NCBI RefSeq assembly: GCF_041020765.1
Contig: NZ_JBEUEJ010000012.1
Strand: one strand, 5' to 3'
From: Kineococcus terrestris
Lineage (GTDB): Bacteria > Actinomycetota > Actinomycetes > Actinomycetales > Kineococcaceae
Length of the DNA stretch: 64,000 bases
This document shows, one piece after another, positions 34,834-45,058 of this stretch. A program made the translations under genes and the position numbers. How positions within the stretch are numbered: the stretch's first letter is position 1; every line of letters begins with the position of its first letter. Under the pieces are notes generated by a model. It was given only the letters and a program-made list of their open reading frames with translations. It had not been told where the DNA came from and made no database searches.

Positions 34834-35598
34834 TCACCGGGCGTCGACGACCCGGTCCAGCCACTCGCCGAGCAGGTGGCGCTCACCGGCGGTGAGCGCC
34901 GCCAGACCGGGCGCCGCCGCGCGCAGGGCGACCGCCGCCGTCGTCACCGCGTCCGGGCCACCGCCAGCGCCGCCGCCAGCGCCGCCGCCCGCGCCGCTGT
35001 CCGCGCCGTCGTCCGCGGGCGCGTCGGCGAGGACCTGGCGCAGCACCGCCTCCAGGGCGTCCTCGGCCAGCGCGGGGTCGCGCTCGCCGGCGGGCGCGGC
35101 CAGCAGGGTCAGGACGGTGCCGGTGCCGGCGGCGTGCACGAGGGCGACGGCGCGCGCCTCGCCCACCCGCAGCCGCCCGGCCGCGGCCAGTCGGTGCACG
35201 CGCGCGCGCAGCACGTCCAGCCCGCGGCGCGCGGCGGGGGAGCGGTGCGCCCGCTCGGGGTGGCTGAGCAGCAGGAAGACGCTGGGGTTGGCCAGGCCGA
35301 ACTCGAACTGGGCCCGCCAGCCGGCGCGCAGGTCGTCGACGGGGTCGACGTCCGCGGCGGCGGCCCCGCGCACGACCTCGGCCTTGGCGGCGGCGTGGGC
35401 GGCCGTCACGTGCTCGGCCACCGCCTCCAGCAGGCCGTCCTTGTCCCCGAACAGGCGGTAGATCGCCGGTGGCTGCACCCCGGCGGCCTCCGCGACCGCG
35501 CGGGTGGTCACCGCGGCCGGTCCTCCGTCGCGCAGCAGGTGCGAGGCCGACTCCACGATCGCCGTCCGGTGGTCGCCGCGGTCCGGTGCGCTCGTCAC
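34834..35598 (-). CDS. TetR family transcriptional regulator
   Basis: A 254-residue repressor. The N-terminal HTH is HRTAIVESASHLLRDGG, then AVTTRAVAEAAGVQPPAIYRLFGDKDGLLEAV (recognition helix PPAIYRLFG). The C-terminal TetR_C-like ligand domain follows, interrupted at ~198-215 by a Gly/Ala-rich low-complexity insert. GTG start. It is divergent from the NmrA-type oxidoreductase, with a palindromic site between. Confidence 0.92.
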   Translation of the reverse strand: MTSAPDRGDHRTAIVESASHLLRDGGPAAVTTRAVAEAAGVQPPAIYRLFGDKDGLLEAVAEHVTAAHAAAKAEVVRGAAAADVDPVDDLRAGWRAQFEFGLANPSVFLLLSHPERAHRSPAARRGLDVLRARVHRLAAAGRLRVGEARAVALVHAAGTGTVLTLLAAPAGERDPALAEDALEAVLRQVLADAPADDGADSGAGGGAGGGAGGGPDAVTTAAVALRAAAPGLAALTAGERHLLGEWLDRVVDAR

Positions 35599-35656
35599 GT
35601 TCCAACGGTACCGCGCTCTTGCTACCAGTGGTCCGCAGCGTTACCGTCGAAACCAC

Positions 35657-35674
35657 ACCAGCGATAACGCTGGT
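35657..35674. promoter_or_regulatory. TetR-type operator candidate
   Basis: ACCAGCGATAACGCTGGT has perfect 7-base arms (ACCAGCG/CGCTGGT) around ATAA. It lies between the divergent TetR gene and the NmrA-type gene, 24 bases before the latter's start. A related but degraded copy (ACCAGTGGT...GCGTTACC) lies at about 35625-35645. Confidence 0.65.
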
Positions 35675-35697
35675 ACCACGACGACGGAGGGACGACC

Positions 35698-36561
35698 GTG
35701 ATCGTCATCACCGGGGCCACCGGGGCCCTCAACGGGGCCACCATCGAGCACCTGCTCCAGCGCCTGCCCGCCGAGCGCCTCGCGGTCGCCGTGCGCGACC
35801 CCGCCCGGGCCCAGCACCTCGCCGACCGGGGCGTGCGGGTCCGCCGCGCCGACTACGCCGACCCCGCCTCCCTGCCCGCGGCCTTCGCCGGCGCCGAGCA
35901 GCTGCTGCTCGTCTCCGCCAGCGACCCGGCCGCCGACGCCGTCGCCCTGCACCGCGCCGCCGTCGAGGCGGCCACCGCCGCCGGGGTCGGCCGGGTCCTC
36001 TACACCAGCCACCAGGGCGCCCACCCGGGCACGCCCTTCGGCCCCGGCCGCGACCACGCCGCCACCGAGGAGCTGCTCGCCGCCTCCGGCCTGCCGTGGA
36101 CGTCCCTGCGCAACGGCTTCTACGCCCACAGCCTCGGCTGGCTGCTGGGTCCCTGGCGGGAGAGCGGCCGGATCGTCGTCCCCGCCGACGGGCCGGTCTC
36201 CTGGACCGCGCGCGAGGACGCCGCCGAGGCCGCCGCGCTCCTCCTCGCCTCCGGCGCCGCCCCCGACGGCCCGCTCACCCTCACCGCCCGCGAGGCGCCC
36301 ACGTTCGCCCAGCTCGCGGCGACCGCCGCCGAGCTGTCCGGCCGCGACGTCGAGCTGGAGGTCGTCGAGCCCGGGCGCTGGGTCGCCGACCAGGTGGCCG
36401 CCGGCCGCCCCGAGCCCGTCGCCCGGTTCACCCTCGGCCTCTACCTGGCCGCCGAGCGGGGCTTCTTCGCCGGCGTCGACCCGGCCCTGGGCGAGCTGCT
36501 GGACCGCGAGCCCCGCACCGCGCGCGAGCAGCTGGCCGGGACGCCCGTCCCCGCCGGCTGA
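35698..36561 (+). CDS. NmrA-like NAD(P)-binding oxidoreductase (QorB type)
   Basis: A 287-residue atypical short-chain dehydrogenase. Rossmann motif VITGATGALNGATIEHLL at the N-terminus, VAVRDPARAQHLADRGVRVRRADYADPASL, LYTSHQGAHPG, and the substrate part LRNGFYAHSLGWLLG, all as in QorB/NmrA quinone reductases. GTG start with GGAGGG. It is probably repressed by the divergent TetR protein and induced by a quinone or other electrophile; that is inference. Confidence 0.88.
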   Translation: MIVITGATGALNGATIEHLLQRLPAERLAVAVRDPARAQHLADRGVRVRRADYADPASLPAAFAGAEQLLLVSASDPAADAVALHRAAVEAATAAGVGRVLYTSHQGAHPGTPFGPGRDHAATEELLAASGLPWTSLRNGFYAHSLGWLLGPWRESGRIVVPADGPVSWTAREDAAEAAALLLASGAAPDGPLTLTAREAPTFAQLAATAAELSGRDVELEVVEPGRWVADQVAAGRPEPVARFTLGLYLAAERGFFAGVDPALGELLDREPRTAREQLAGTPVPAG

Positions 36562-36635
36562 GCGGGCCCCGCGCCCGTCCACCGTTCCGCTGCGCGCGGA
36601 CGCGCCGTCCCCTAACCTCGCCGCAGGTCCAAGCG

Positions 36636-38561
36636 GTGGCCTCCCCGACGGCGGGAGCACCCGGTGACACGTCGACACCCCTCCCGGCCACCGCGCGCGG
36701 TGCGCCGGTGAGGCACGAGGCGCTCGTCAGCGCCGTGGCCGCGCTCGCGCGGTCGGCCAGCGGGGACCTCGGACCCGAGCAGCTGCTGGCCCGCCTCGTC
36801 GACGTCACCGCCGAGCACCTGGCCGGCGACGGCGTCGGCGTGATGGTCAACGACGGCGGGCTGCTGCGCTTCGTCCACGGCAGCCGCGCCGCGGTCGAGC
36901 GCGCCGAGCGCCTGCAGGAGCTGATGCAGGAGGGCCCCTGCCACGACTCGCTGCTGTTCGAGGTGGAGGTCGTCGTCGACGACCTGCGCGACCCCGTGCA
37001 GACCGCGTGGCCGGAGTTCGTCGAGCGCGCGCTGGAGGCGGGGTTCCGCTCCGTGGTCGCCGTCCCCCTCGTCAGCCGCGGGCGGGTGTGGGGCGCGCTG
37101 GACCTGTACCGGCGCGAGGCCGGCACCTGGCGGACCGAGGAGCTGCAGTGGGTGCGGCTGCTCGCGCACCTGGCCGTCTCCTACGTCGTCATGGCCGCCG
37201 ACCGCGACGAGGCCCGCCGCGCGCGGGCCGAGCTGGAGCACCGCAGCACCCACGACGCGCTGACGGGGCTGCCCAACCGCGTCCTGCTCTTCGACCGCCT
37301 CGAGCACGCCCTGTGCGCGGCCCGCCGCCACCGGCGGGCCGTGGCCGTCCTGTTCGTCGACCTCGACCGCTTCAAGGCCGTCAACGACACCTTCGGCCAC
37401 GCCGCGGGCGACCGGGTGCTGGCCACGCTCGCCACCCGCATGGGTGCCGCGCTGCGCGCGCAGGACACCCTCGCGCGCCTGGCCGGCGACGAGTTCGTCG
37501 TCGTCTGCGAGGACCTGCCCCGCGAGGAGGACGGCGGCGCCGGCGAGCAGGTGCGGGCGGTCGTCACCCGGCTGCGCCGCGCCCTGTCCCGGCCGGTGCG
37601 CCTGGGCGAGCTGGACCTGGTGGTCTCCGCCAGCGTCGGCGTGGCCGTCACCGGCGACCACGTCAGCGCCGACGACCTGCTCGCCGACGCCGACAGCGCC
37701 ATGTACCGGGTCAAGCAGCAGCGCGGCGGGGACGTCGCGCTCGACCTGCGCGCCACCGGTCCCGCGACCGGCGGCCCGGGCGCCCCGCGCCCGGCGCGCT
37801 CGGCCCGGCAGCTGGAGCGCCAGCTGGCGCAGGCGCTGCCGCACGAGCAGCTGCGGGTGCACTTCCAGCCCATCACCGCCCCCGACGGCACCGTGCACGC
37901 CGTCGAGGCGCTGCTGCGCTGGCAGCACCCCCGGTACGGGCTGCTGCCCGCCGCGGAGTTCGTCGACCTGGCCGTCGGCAGCGGCCTGGTCGTGGGCATC
38001 GGGCGCTGGGTCGTCGAGCGGACCTGCGCCCAGATGGCCCGCTGGCGCGACGAGCTGGGGACGCGGGCGCCGGGGACGGCCTACGTCAACCTCACCGCGC
38101 GCGAGCTGGCCGACCCGGGCCTGACGTCCTCCCTGGCCGCGGCGGTGCGCGCGCACGGCCTGCAGCCGCAGCACCTGGGCCTGGAGCTGCTGGAGTCCAG
38201 CTTCATCGACCCGGACGTCCTGCCCAGCCTGCACGAGCAGCAGCACCGCGGGCACCCGCTGTCGGTGGACGACTTCGGCACCGGCTGGTCGTCCCTGTCC
38301 CGGCTGGTGGAGCTGCCGGTGCGGATGGCCAAGATCGACAAGAGCCTCGTCGCCGGCATCGGCCACGACCCGCGCCGCCGCGCCCTCGTCGAGGCGGTGG
38401 TGACCGTCGCCGACAGCCTGGACCTGCGCGTCATCGCCGAGGGCGTGGAGACCCCCGAGCAGGCGCGCGGGGCCGCCGAGGCCGGCTGCCACTACCTGCA
38501 GGGCTTCCACTGCGGGCGGCCGCAGCCGGGCGAGGAGCTCACCGCGCGCTGGCGCGGGTGA
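36636..38561 (+). CDS. GAF-GGDEF-EAL bifunctional cyclic-di-GMP enzyme
   Basis: A 641-residue soluble protein. GAF domain ~35-190 (VGVMVNDGGLLRFVHGS, VVAVPLVSRGRVWGALDLY). GGDEF domain ~205-365 with DLDRFKAVNDTFGH, active-site AGDEF at 283-287 and an inhibitory-site RAQD five residues ahead of it. EAL domain ~390-640 with EALLRW at 424-429, NLT, ELLES, DDFGTGWSSL, KIDKSLV and AEGVET, all catalytic positions intact. Both synthesis and breakdown of c-di-GMP therefore look possible. No membrane segment. GTG 36636 is a weakly supported start; GTG 36708 is the alternative. Confidence 0.93.
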   Translation: MASPTAGAPGDTSTPLPATARGAPVRHEALVSAVAALARSASGDLGPEQLLARLVDVTAEHLAGDGVGVMVNDGGLLRFVHGSRAAVERAERLQELMQEGPCHDSLLFEVEVVVDDLRDPVQTAWPEFVERALEAGFRSVVAVPLVSRGRVWGALDLYRREAGTWRTEELQWVRLLAHLAVSYVVMAADRDEARRARAELEHRSTHDALTGLPNRVLLFDRLEHALCAARRHRRAVAVLFVDLDRFKAVNDTFGHAAGDRVLATLATRMGAALRAQDTLARLAGDEFVVVCEDLPREEDGGAGEQVRAVVTRLRRALSRPVRLGELDLVVSASVGVAVTGDHVSADDLLADADSAMYRVKQQRGGDVALDLRATGPATGGPGAPRPARSARQLERQLAQALPHEQLRVHFQPITAPDGTVHAVEALLRWQHPRYGLLPAAEFVDLAVGSGLVVGIGRWVVERTCAQMARWRDELGTRAPGTAYVNLTARELADPGLTSSLAAAVRAHGLQPQHLGLELLESSFIDPDVLPSLHEQQHRGHPLSVDDFGTGWSSLSRLVELPVRMAKIDKSLVAGIGHDPRRRALVEAVVTVADSLDLRVIAEGVETPEQARGAAEAGCHYLQGFHCGRPQPGEELTARWRG

Positions 38562-38622
38562 GCGCGGCGGCGCGGCCGGGAACCCGGTGGACGGCGCCCG
38601 CCCGCCCCGGTGGACTGGGCCG

Positions 38623-39171
38623 GTGGACACCCCGCCGCTGCCCGCCGACCCGCTCCTGACCGACGGGGACGTGCTGCTGCGCCGGCACCGCGACGCCGAC
38701 CTGGACGGCGTCCTGGCGCAGGGGAGCGACCCGGTCACGCAGCGCTGGGTGCCCGTCCCGGTCCCCTACGGCCCGCAGCAGGCCCGCGACTACCTGGCGG
38801 CCGTGCGCGCCGACCACGGCGCGGGCCGGGCGCTGGCCCTGGCCGTCGAGGTGGGCGGCCGCTTCGCCGGGTCGGTGGACCTGCGCCTGGAGGGCGCCGG
38901 GTGGGCGGAGGTCGGCTACGGCCTCGCCCCGTGGGCGCGCGGGCGGGGCGTCGGCGTCCGCGCGCTGCGCCTGCTGCTGGTGTGGGCGTTCGACGAGGCC
39001 GGGTTGACGGGCGTGCACTGGCGCGCCCTGGTCGGCAACGAGGCCTCGCGCCGGACGGCGCGGGCGTGCGGGGTGCGGGTGGAGGGCACCGTGCGCGGCC
39101 TGCTGGACCACCGCGGCGAGCGCCGCGACGGGTGGATCGGCTCCGTGCTGGCGGGCGAGCTGGTGCGCTGA
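38623..39171 (+). CDS. GNAT family N-acetyltransferase (RimJ/RimL-like)
   Basis: A 182-residue acetyl-CoA-dependent acetyltransferase. VLLRRHRDADLDGVLAQ at the start, then EVGYGLAPWARGRGVGVRALRLLLVWAFDEAGL (the acetyl-CoA pyrophosphate loop ARGRGVG) and HWRALVGNEASRRTARACGVRVEG. That order matches the RimJ/RimL N-terminal acetyltransferase group. GTG 38623 chosen; GTG 38587 would add a Pro/Arg-rich stub. The substrate is unknown. Confidence 0.87.
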   Translation: MDTPPLPADPLLTDGDVLLRRHRDADLDGVLAQGSDPVTQRWVPVPVPYGPQQARDYLAAVRADHGAGRALALAVEVGGRFAGSVDLRLEGAGWAEVGYGLAPWARGRGVGVRALRLLLVWAFDEAGLTGVHWRALVGNEASRRTARACGVRVEGTVRGLLDHRGERRDGWIGSVLAGELVR

Positions 39172-39191
39172 TCCCGCGCTCGCGCCGCGGT

Positions 39192-39785
39192 CTACGCGGT
39201 GAAGGCGGCCAGCAGCGCCGCGTCCACCGGCCGGTCGGCGTACACGAGACGCACCGCGGCCGGGTCGGGGTTGCCGGCGTCCGGACCGCGGTGCACCAGG
39301 ACCAGGCCGGCGCGCTCGGCGGCGCGCCGGGACCCCTCGTTGTGCTCCAGCAGGTACGCCACGACGGGCAGCTCCGGGCGCAGCCGCGCCGCCCACCGCC
39401 GCGCCTGCGCCACGACCTCCTGGGCGTAGCCGCGGCCCCACGCGGCCGGCGCCAGGCGGTAGTACACGTTCCACGCCAGGCCGTGCCGCAGCGAGCACCC
39501 GCCCATCCCGAGCACCGGCCCGCCGCCGCGGGGGCGGACCGTCCACGGCCCCAGGCCGTGCGCGGCCCAGTCGGCGCGGTAGCCGTCCACCAGGGCCCGC
39601 GTCTGCTCCGGTCCCGCGTGCCGCCCGGACGGCAGGTGCCGCCACACCCCCGGGTCGGCGTGCAGGGCGTGCAGCTCCGCCAGGTCGGCCTCGACGGGGG
39701 CCGTCAGCAGCAGCCGCTCCGTCTCGACGCGGGCGGGCGGACCGGCCGGGGAACCGGCGGGAGCACCGGCGGGAGGGCTCGTCAC
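39192..39785 (-). CDS. GNAT family N-acetyltransferase
   Basis: A 197-residue acetyltransferase, convergent with the previous one. VETERLLLTAPVEADLAELHALHADP is a typical RimJ-like start, WNVYYRLAPAAWGRGYAQEVV contains the acetyl-CoA loop AWGRGYA, and LLEHNEGSRRAAERAGLVLVHRG closes the fold. The first ~20 residues are Pro/Ala/Gly-rich. Substrate unknown. Confidence 0.86.
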   Translation of the reverse strand: MTSPPAGAPAGSPAGPPARVETERLLLTAPVEADLAELHALHADPGVWRHLPSGRHAGPEQTRALVDGYRADWAAHGLGPWTVRPRGGGPVLGMGGCSLRHGLAWNVYYRLAPAAWGRGYAQEVVAQARRWAARLRPELPVVAYLLEHNEGSRRAAERAGLVLVHRGPDAGNPDPAAVRLVYADRPVDAALLAAFTA

Positions 39786-39822
39786 GGCGGGCAGCCTGCC
39801 CGACGGCCCGGACACCCGGCGC

Positions 39823-39861
39823 CCACAGGCGTTGTCCACCGCTTGTGGACGACACCTGTGG
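39823..39861 (-). terminator. imperfect hairpin with DnaA-box-like arms
   Basis: CCACAGGCGTTGTCCAC (39823-39839) pairs with GTGGACGACACCTGTGG (39845-39861), 15 of 17 positions, with a five-base loop. It follows the stop of the minus-strand gene at 39873 and so fits a terminator, although it includes TTGTCCACC-like sequence. Confidence 0.55.
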
Positions 39862-39872
39862 ACAGAGGTGGC

Positions 39873-40277
39873 TCACACGAGCGGGACGACCGCGCGCCCC
39901 GCGACCAGGTCCACCCCGGCCAGGCGCAGCCCGTGGCGCCGCGCCGCCCGCAGCAGCCCGTCCGCCCACCCGACGTCGGCCGCCCGCACCCCGGCCGGGG
40001 CGGGCCGCACGAGCGCCGCCGCGCAGCGGCCGGTCCCGGTCCCCTCCTCGGCCACCACCCGCGCGGCCAGCTGCGCCACCTGGTCCAGGAACCGGTCGTC
40101 GTGGGCGTCCGGCAGGCCCTCCAGCGCGAGGACCACGGGTGACCGGTGGCCGTCGGCGTCCGGCAGCACCAGCCACAGCTCGTACCCGGCGGGCGGGTCG
40201 GCGTCGGCCAGCAGGGCGCGCCAGCGCGCGGCGGTGGCGGCGCGGATCGGGGCGGGGGTCAGCGGGGAGCTCGTCAC
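39873..40277 (-). CDS. conserved-looking hypothetical protein
   Basis: A 134-residue soluble protein. No family recognised. It reads as an alpha/beta domain: RWRALLADADPPAGYELWLVLPDADG, VVLALEGLPDAHDDRFLDQVAQLAARV, then AALVRPAPAGVRAADVGWADGLLRAARRHGLRLAGVDLVA. The RPAPAGVRAADVGWADGL part could be a ligand pocket. Normal composition and GTG start support a real gene. It is flanked by hairpins on both sides, so it is probably transcribed alone. Confidence 0.65.
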   Translation of the reverse strand: MTSSPLTPAPIRAATAARWRALLADADPPAGYELWLVLPDADGHRSPVVLALEGLPDAHDDRFLDQVAQLAARVVAEEGTGTGRCAAALVRPAPAGVRAADVGWADGLLRAARRHGLRLAGVDLVAGRAVVPLV

Positions 40278-40319
40278 GACGCCGACCCTGGTGGCCGGGC
40301 CCGACCCGGCGGCCCGCCC

Positions 40320-40364
40320 GTCCACACCCCGGCCGCGCCGCGCGCGGCGGGCGCGGGTGTGGAC
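40320..40364 (-). terminator. hairpin after the phosphoesterase gene
   Basis: GTCCACACCC (40320-40329) and GGGTGTGGAC (40355-40364) form a perfect 10-bp stem, with a further GC-rich inner hairpin. It directly follows the stop (40375) of the minus-strand phosphoesterase. Confidence 0.6.
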
Positions 40365-40374
40365 CCGCCGGCGC

Positions 40375-41232
40375 TCAGCGCGCCGGGACCCCCGCGGCGG
40401 CCGCGATGCCGCGCACCGCCTCCTCGTCGAGGTCCACGACGACCTCCCCGTCCCCCGGCCGCGGCACCGTCAGCACGGTCACCCGCACGGTCCCGTCGTC
40501 GGCGAGGTCCACCACGCAGGCGCCGCTGCCGCGCACGGCCCGCTCCCGCCCCGCCGTCACGAGGACGTCGGTGCGGTTGGCGACCGCCGGCGCGACCACG
40601 GCCGTCACGCCGTCCAGCGCGGCGACGTACGGGTGGTGGTAGTGCCCGCTGAGCAGCACCCGCACGTCCGTGCCCCGCACGACGTCCAGCAGCTCGTGCG
40701 GGCGCTGCAGGCGCAGCGCCTCGTGCAGCACCGTCGGGGCCGGCAGCACCGGGTGGTGGTGCACGACGACCGTCCCGCGCGGGGCGGCCCCGCGCAGCAG
40801 GTCCGCGAGGCGCTCCAGCTGGGCGGGCCGCAGCTCGCCGTACCCGGCACCGGGCACCGAGGTGTCCAGCGACACCACGCGCAGCCCGCCCGCGTCCACG
40901 ACGACGTCCACCGGCTCGTCCGGGTCGTGCCCGGGCCGGTCCAGCAGCCCGGCGGCGAACGGCGCGCGCACGTCGTGGTTGCCGACCGCCCACACCACGG
41001 CCGCACCGCGCGGGCGCGCGAAGCCCTCCACCAGGGCGCGCACGGCCGCGTAGGAGGCGGGCGTGCCGTCCTCGGAGACGTCGCCGGAGACGACGACGGC
41101 GTCCAGGTCGCCCAGCCCGGCCAGCCCGGCGAGGACGTCGCCCAGGGCCGCCGTCGTGTCGACGGCCCCCTGGTGCAGTCCCGCGTCGGCGAGCAGGTGG
41201 GTGTCGGACAGGTGCAGCAGGCGCGCGCTCAC
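40375..41232 (-). CDS. metallophosphoesterase (CpdA/3',5'-cAMP phosphodiesterase-like)
   Basis: A 285-residue calcineurin-like hydrolase. Metal-ligand motifs appear in order: LLHLSDTHLL (DxH), VVVSGDVSEDG (GD), VWAVGNHDVRAPF (GNHD), VVVHHHPVLP (H) and LLSGHYHHPY (GHxH). All ligands are present. The size and spacing suit the CpdA/Icc group, which hydrolyse cyclic nucleotides, but other substrates cannot be excluded. GTG start. Confidence 0.9.
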   Translation of the reverse strand: MSARLLHLSDTHLLADAGLHQGAVDTTAALGDVLAGLAGLGDLDAVVVSGDVSEDGTPASYAAVRALVEGFARPRGAAVVWAVGNHDVRAPFAAGLLDRPGHDPDEPVDVVVDAGGLRVVSLDTSVPGAGYGELRPAQLERLADLLRGAAPRGTVVVHHHPVLPAPTVLHEALRLQRPHELLDVVRGTDVRVLLSGHYHHPYVAALDGVTAVVAPAVANRTDVLVTAGRERAVRGSGACVVDLADDGTVRVTVLTVPRPGDGEVVVDLDEEAVRGIAAAAGVPAR

Positions 41233-41294
41233 GCGGTGATCGTGCCCGAGGCCGCCGACCTGCGCCCGGAGTTGCCGGTGCCTAGCGTGGGCGC

Positions 41295-41504
41295 ATGAGC
41301 GAGCAGCCCGACCAGCCGACCCTCGACGACGTCATCGACCCGGAGATCGCCGCCCCGCGCGACCGCCAGGAGCACGCGAAGGCCCCCGCCCGGCCCAGCG
41401 ACGACGAGCTGGAGCAGCGCGTCGAGCACGAGCGCCGCGAGGTCGGCCTGGGCGGCGACGGGGGCGCCGACGGGGGCGGCGACGTGCCCCCGGCCACCGA
41501 CTGA
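41295..41504 (+). CDS. small acidic hypothetical protein
   Basis: A 69-residue hydrophilic protein (LDDVIDPEIAAPRDRQEHAKAPARP, read in parts; then ELEQRVEHERREVGLGG) with no membrane segment and a Gly/Asp-rich tail. ATG start, 62 bases from the divergent phosphoesterase start. Codon use fits a real gene. No known family, probably intrinsically disordered. Confidence 0.6.
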   Translation: MSEQPDQPTLDDVIDPEIAAPRDRQEHAKAPARPSDDELEQRVEHERREVGLGGDGGADGGGDVPPATD

Positions 41505-41529
41505 CGGCCCGGGGCGCGCCGGGGACGGC

Positions 41530-43578
<2,049 letters not shown>

Positions 43579-43597
43579 GTCGTCCTCTCCCCGTCCC

Positions 43598-45058
43598 TCA
43601 GACACCCAGTGCCGCCCTCATCACCTGCTGCGCCACCGGGGCCGCCAGCCGTCCACCGTAGGCGCTCTCGGAGGACCCGCCGTTGTCGATCACCACGGCG
43701 ACGGCCACCTCGCGGTCCCCGGCCGAGGCGAAGGAGGTGAACCAGGCGTAGGGCGCGGCGCCCTCGCCGGCCTGCGCGGTGCCGGTCTTGCCGGCCACGT
43801 CCACGCCGGGGATCTGCGCCCGCGTGCCCGTCCCGCTCTCCACGACACCGCGCATGACCTCCGTCAGCTCCCGCGCCGTCTCGGAGCTGACCGCGCGGCC
43901 GAGCTCGCGGGGGGAGGGGGCGTCGATGACGTCGAACGTGCCGTCCCCGGCGCGCACCTCGGCGACGAGGTTGGGCTGCACGAGCACCCCGTCGTTGGCG
44001 ATCGCGGCGGAGACCATCGCCACCTGCAGCGGCGTGACGCGCACCTCGAACTGGCCGATGGCGGACTGCGCGAGCTGCGGGGGGTTCAGGTCGGCGGGGA
44101 AGCTGCTGGGGGTGACCCCCAGCGGGATCGACAGGTCCTGCCCGAAGCCGAACGCCTCGGCCTGCTCGCGCAGCGCGTCCTGGCCCAGGTCCAGGCCCAG
44201 CTGGGCGAAGGCCGTGTTGCAGGAGATCCGCATGGCGTCGGCGAGCGAGACGACGTCCCCGGCCCCGCACGCGCCGCCGTCGGAGTTGCCGATGGTCGCG
44301 CTGGTCTGCGGCAGCTCCAGGCGGGCGCTGCCGGTCAGCTGGGAGGCGGTGTCGTAGTCGCCGCTCTCCAGGGCCGCGGCGGCGGTGACGACCTTGAACG
44401 TCGAGCCCGGCGGGTACAGGTCGCCGGCGATGGCGCGGTTGACCAGCGGGTCGGCCTCGTCGGCCAGCAGCGAGGTCCACGCCTCGCGGGCCGCGGCGCC
44501 GTCGTGGGTGGCCAGCCGGTTGGGGTCGTAGCTGGGGCTGGAGACCATCGCCAGCACGTCGCCGGTGGACGGCTCCAGCGCGACGACCGCGCCGCGCCGG
44601 CCGTCGAGGGCGTCGTACGCGGCGCGCTGCACGGCCGGGTCCAGCGTCAGCCGCACGTTCGCCCCGACCGGCTCGGCGCCGGTCAGCAGGTCGGCCATGT
44701 TGCGGTAGAAGAGCCGGTCGGCCGTGCCGGAGAGCACGTCGTTGGCGGCGCGCTCGATGCCGGAGGTGCCGTACACGACGGAGTAGTACCCGGCGGCGTG
44801 CGCGTACAGCTCCCCGTCGGAGTACTCGCGCTGGAACTCGTACGCGTCGTCGACCTCGGTGCTCGTGGCGATCGGCTGGTTCTCCCCGACGAGGATCGCG
44901 CCGCGCTCGCGGCCGAACTCCGCGTACAGCTGCCGGGAGTTGCCGGGCATGGCGTTCAGCTCGTCGGCGCGCACGAACTGGATCCACGTCGTGGAGGCGA
45001 ACAGCGCGAAGAAGAGGAACGCGACGACGGCCGACAGGCGGCGCAGGGGGCGGTTCAC
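43598..45058 (-). CDS. pbpA: penicillin-binding protein PbpA (class B transpeptidase)
   Basis: A 486-residue peptidoglycan transpeptidase. N-terminal membrane anchor (LSAVVAFLFFALFASTTWI). The penicillin-binding domain has the SxxK motif PPGSTFKVV (Ser near 219), the SxN motif in ISCNTAF and KTGTAQ at ~423. It is the cognate transpeptidase of the adjacent RodA glycosyltransferase. GTG start overlaps the rodA stop (GTGA). The 3' end meets the pknB start. Confidence 0.95.
   Translation of the reverse strand: MNRPLRRLSAVVAFLFFALFASTTWIQFVRADELNAMPGNSRQLYAEFGRERGAILVGENQPIATSTEVDDAYEFQREYSDGELYAHAAGYYSVVYGTSGIERAANDVLSGTADRLFYRNMADLLTGAEPVGANVRLTLDPAVQRAAYDALDGRRGAVVALEPSTGDVLAMVSSPSYDPNRLATHDGAAAREAWTSLLADEADPLVNRAIAGDLYPPGSTFKVVTAAAALESGDYDTASQLTGSARLELPQTSATIGNSDGGACGAGDVVSLADAMRISCNTAFAQLGLDLGQDALREQAEAFGFGQDLSIPLGVTPSSFPADLNPPQLAQSAIGQFEVRVTPLQVAMVSAAIANDGVLVQPNLVAEVRAGDGTFDVIDAPSPRELGRAVSSETARELTEVMRGVVESGTGTRAQIPGVDVAGKTGTAQAGEGAAPYAWFTSFASAGDREVAVAVVIDNGGSSESAYGGRLAAPVAQQVMRAALGV

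Noticed and set aside
39823..39865. Second DnaA-box cluster
   Set aside because: The sites form one imperfect hairpin at the end of a minus-strand gene, so a terminator explains them better.
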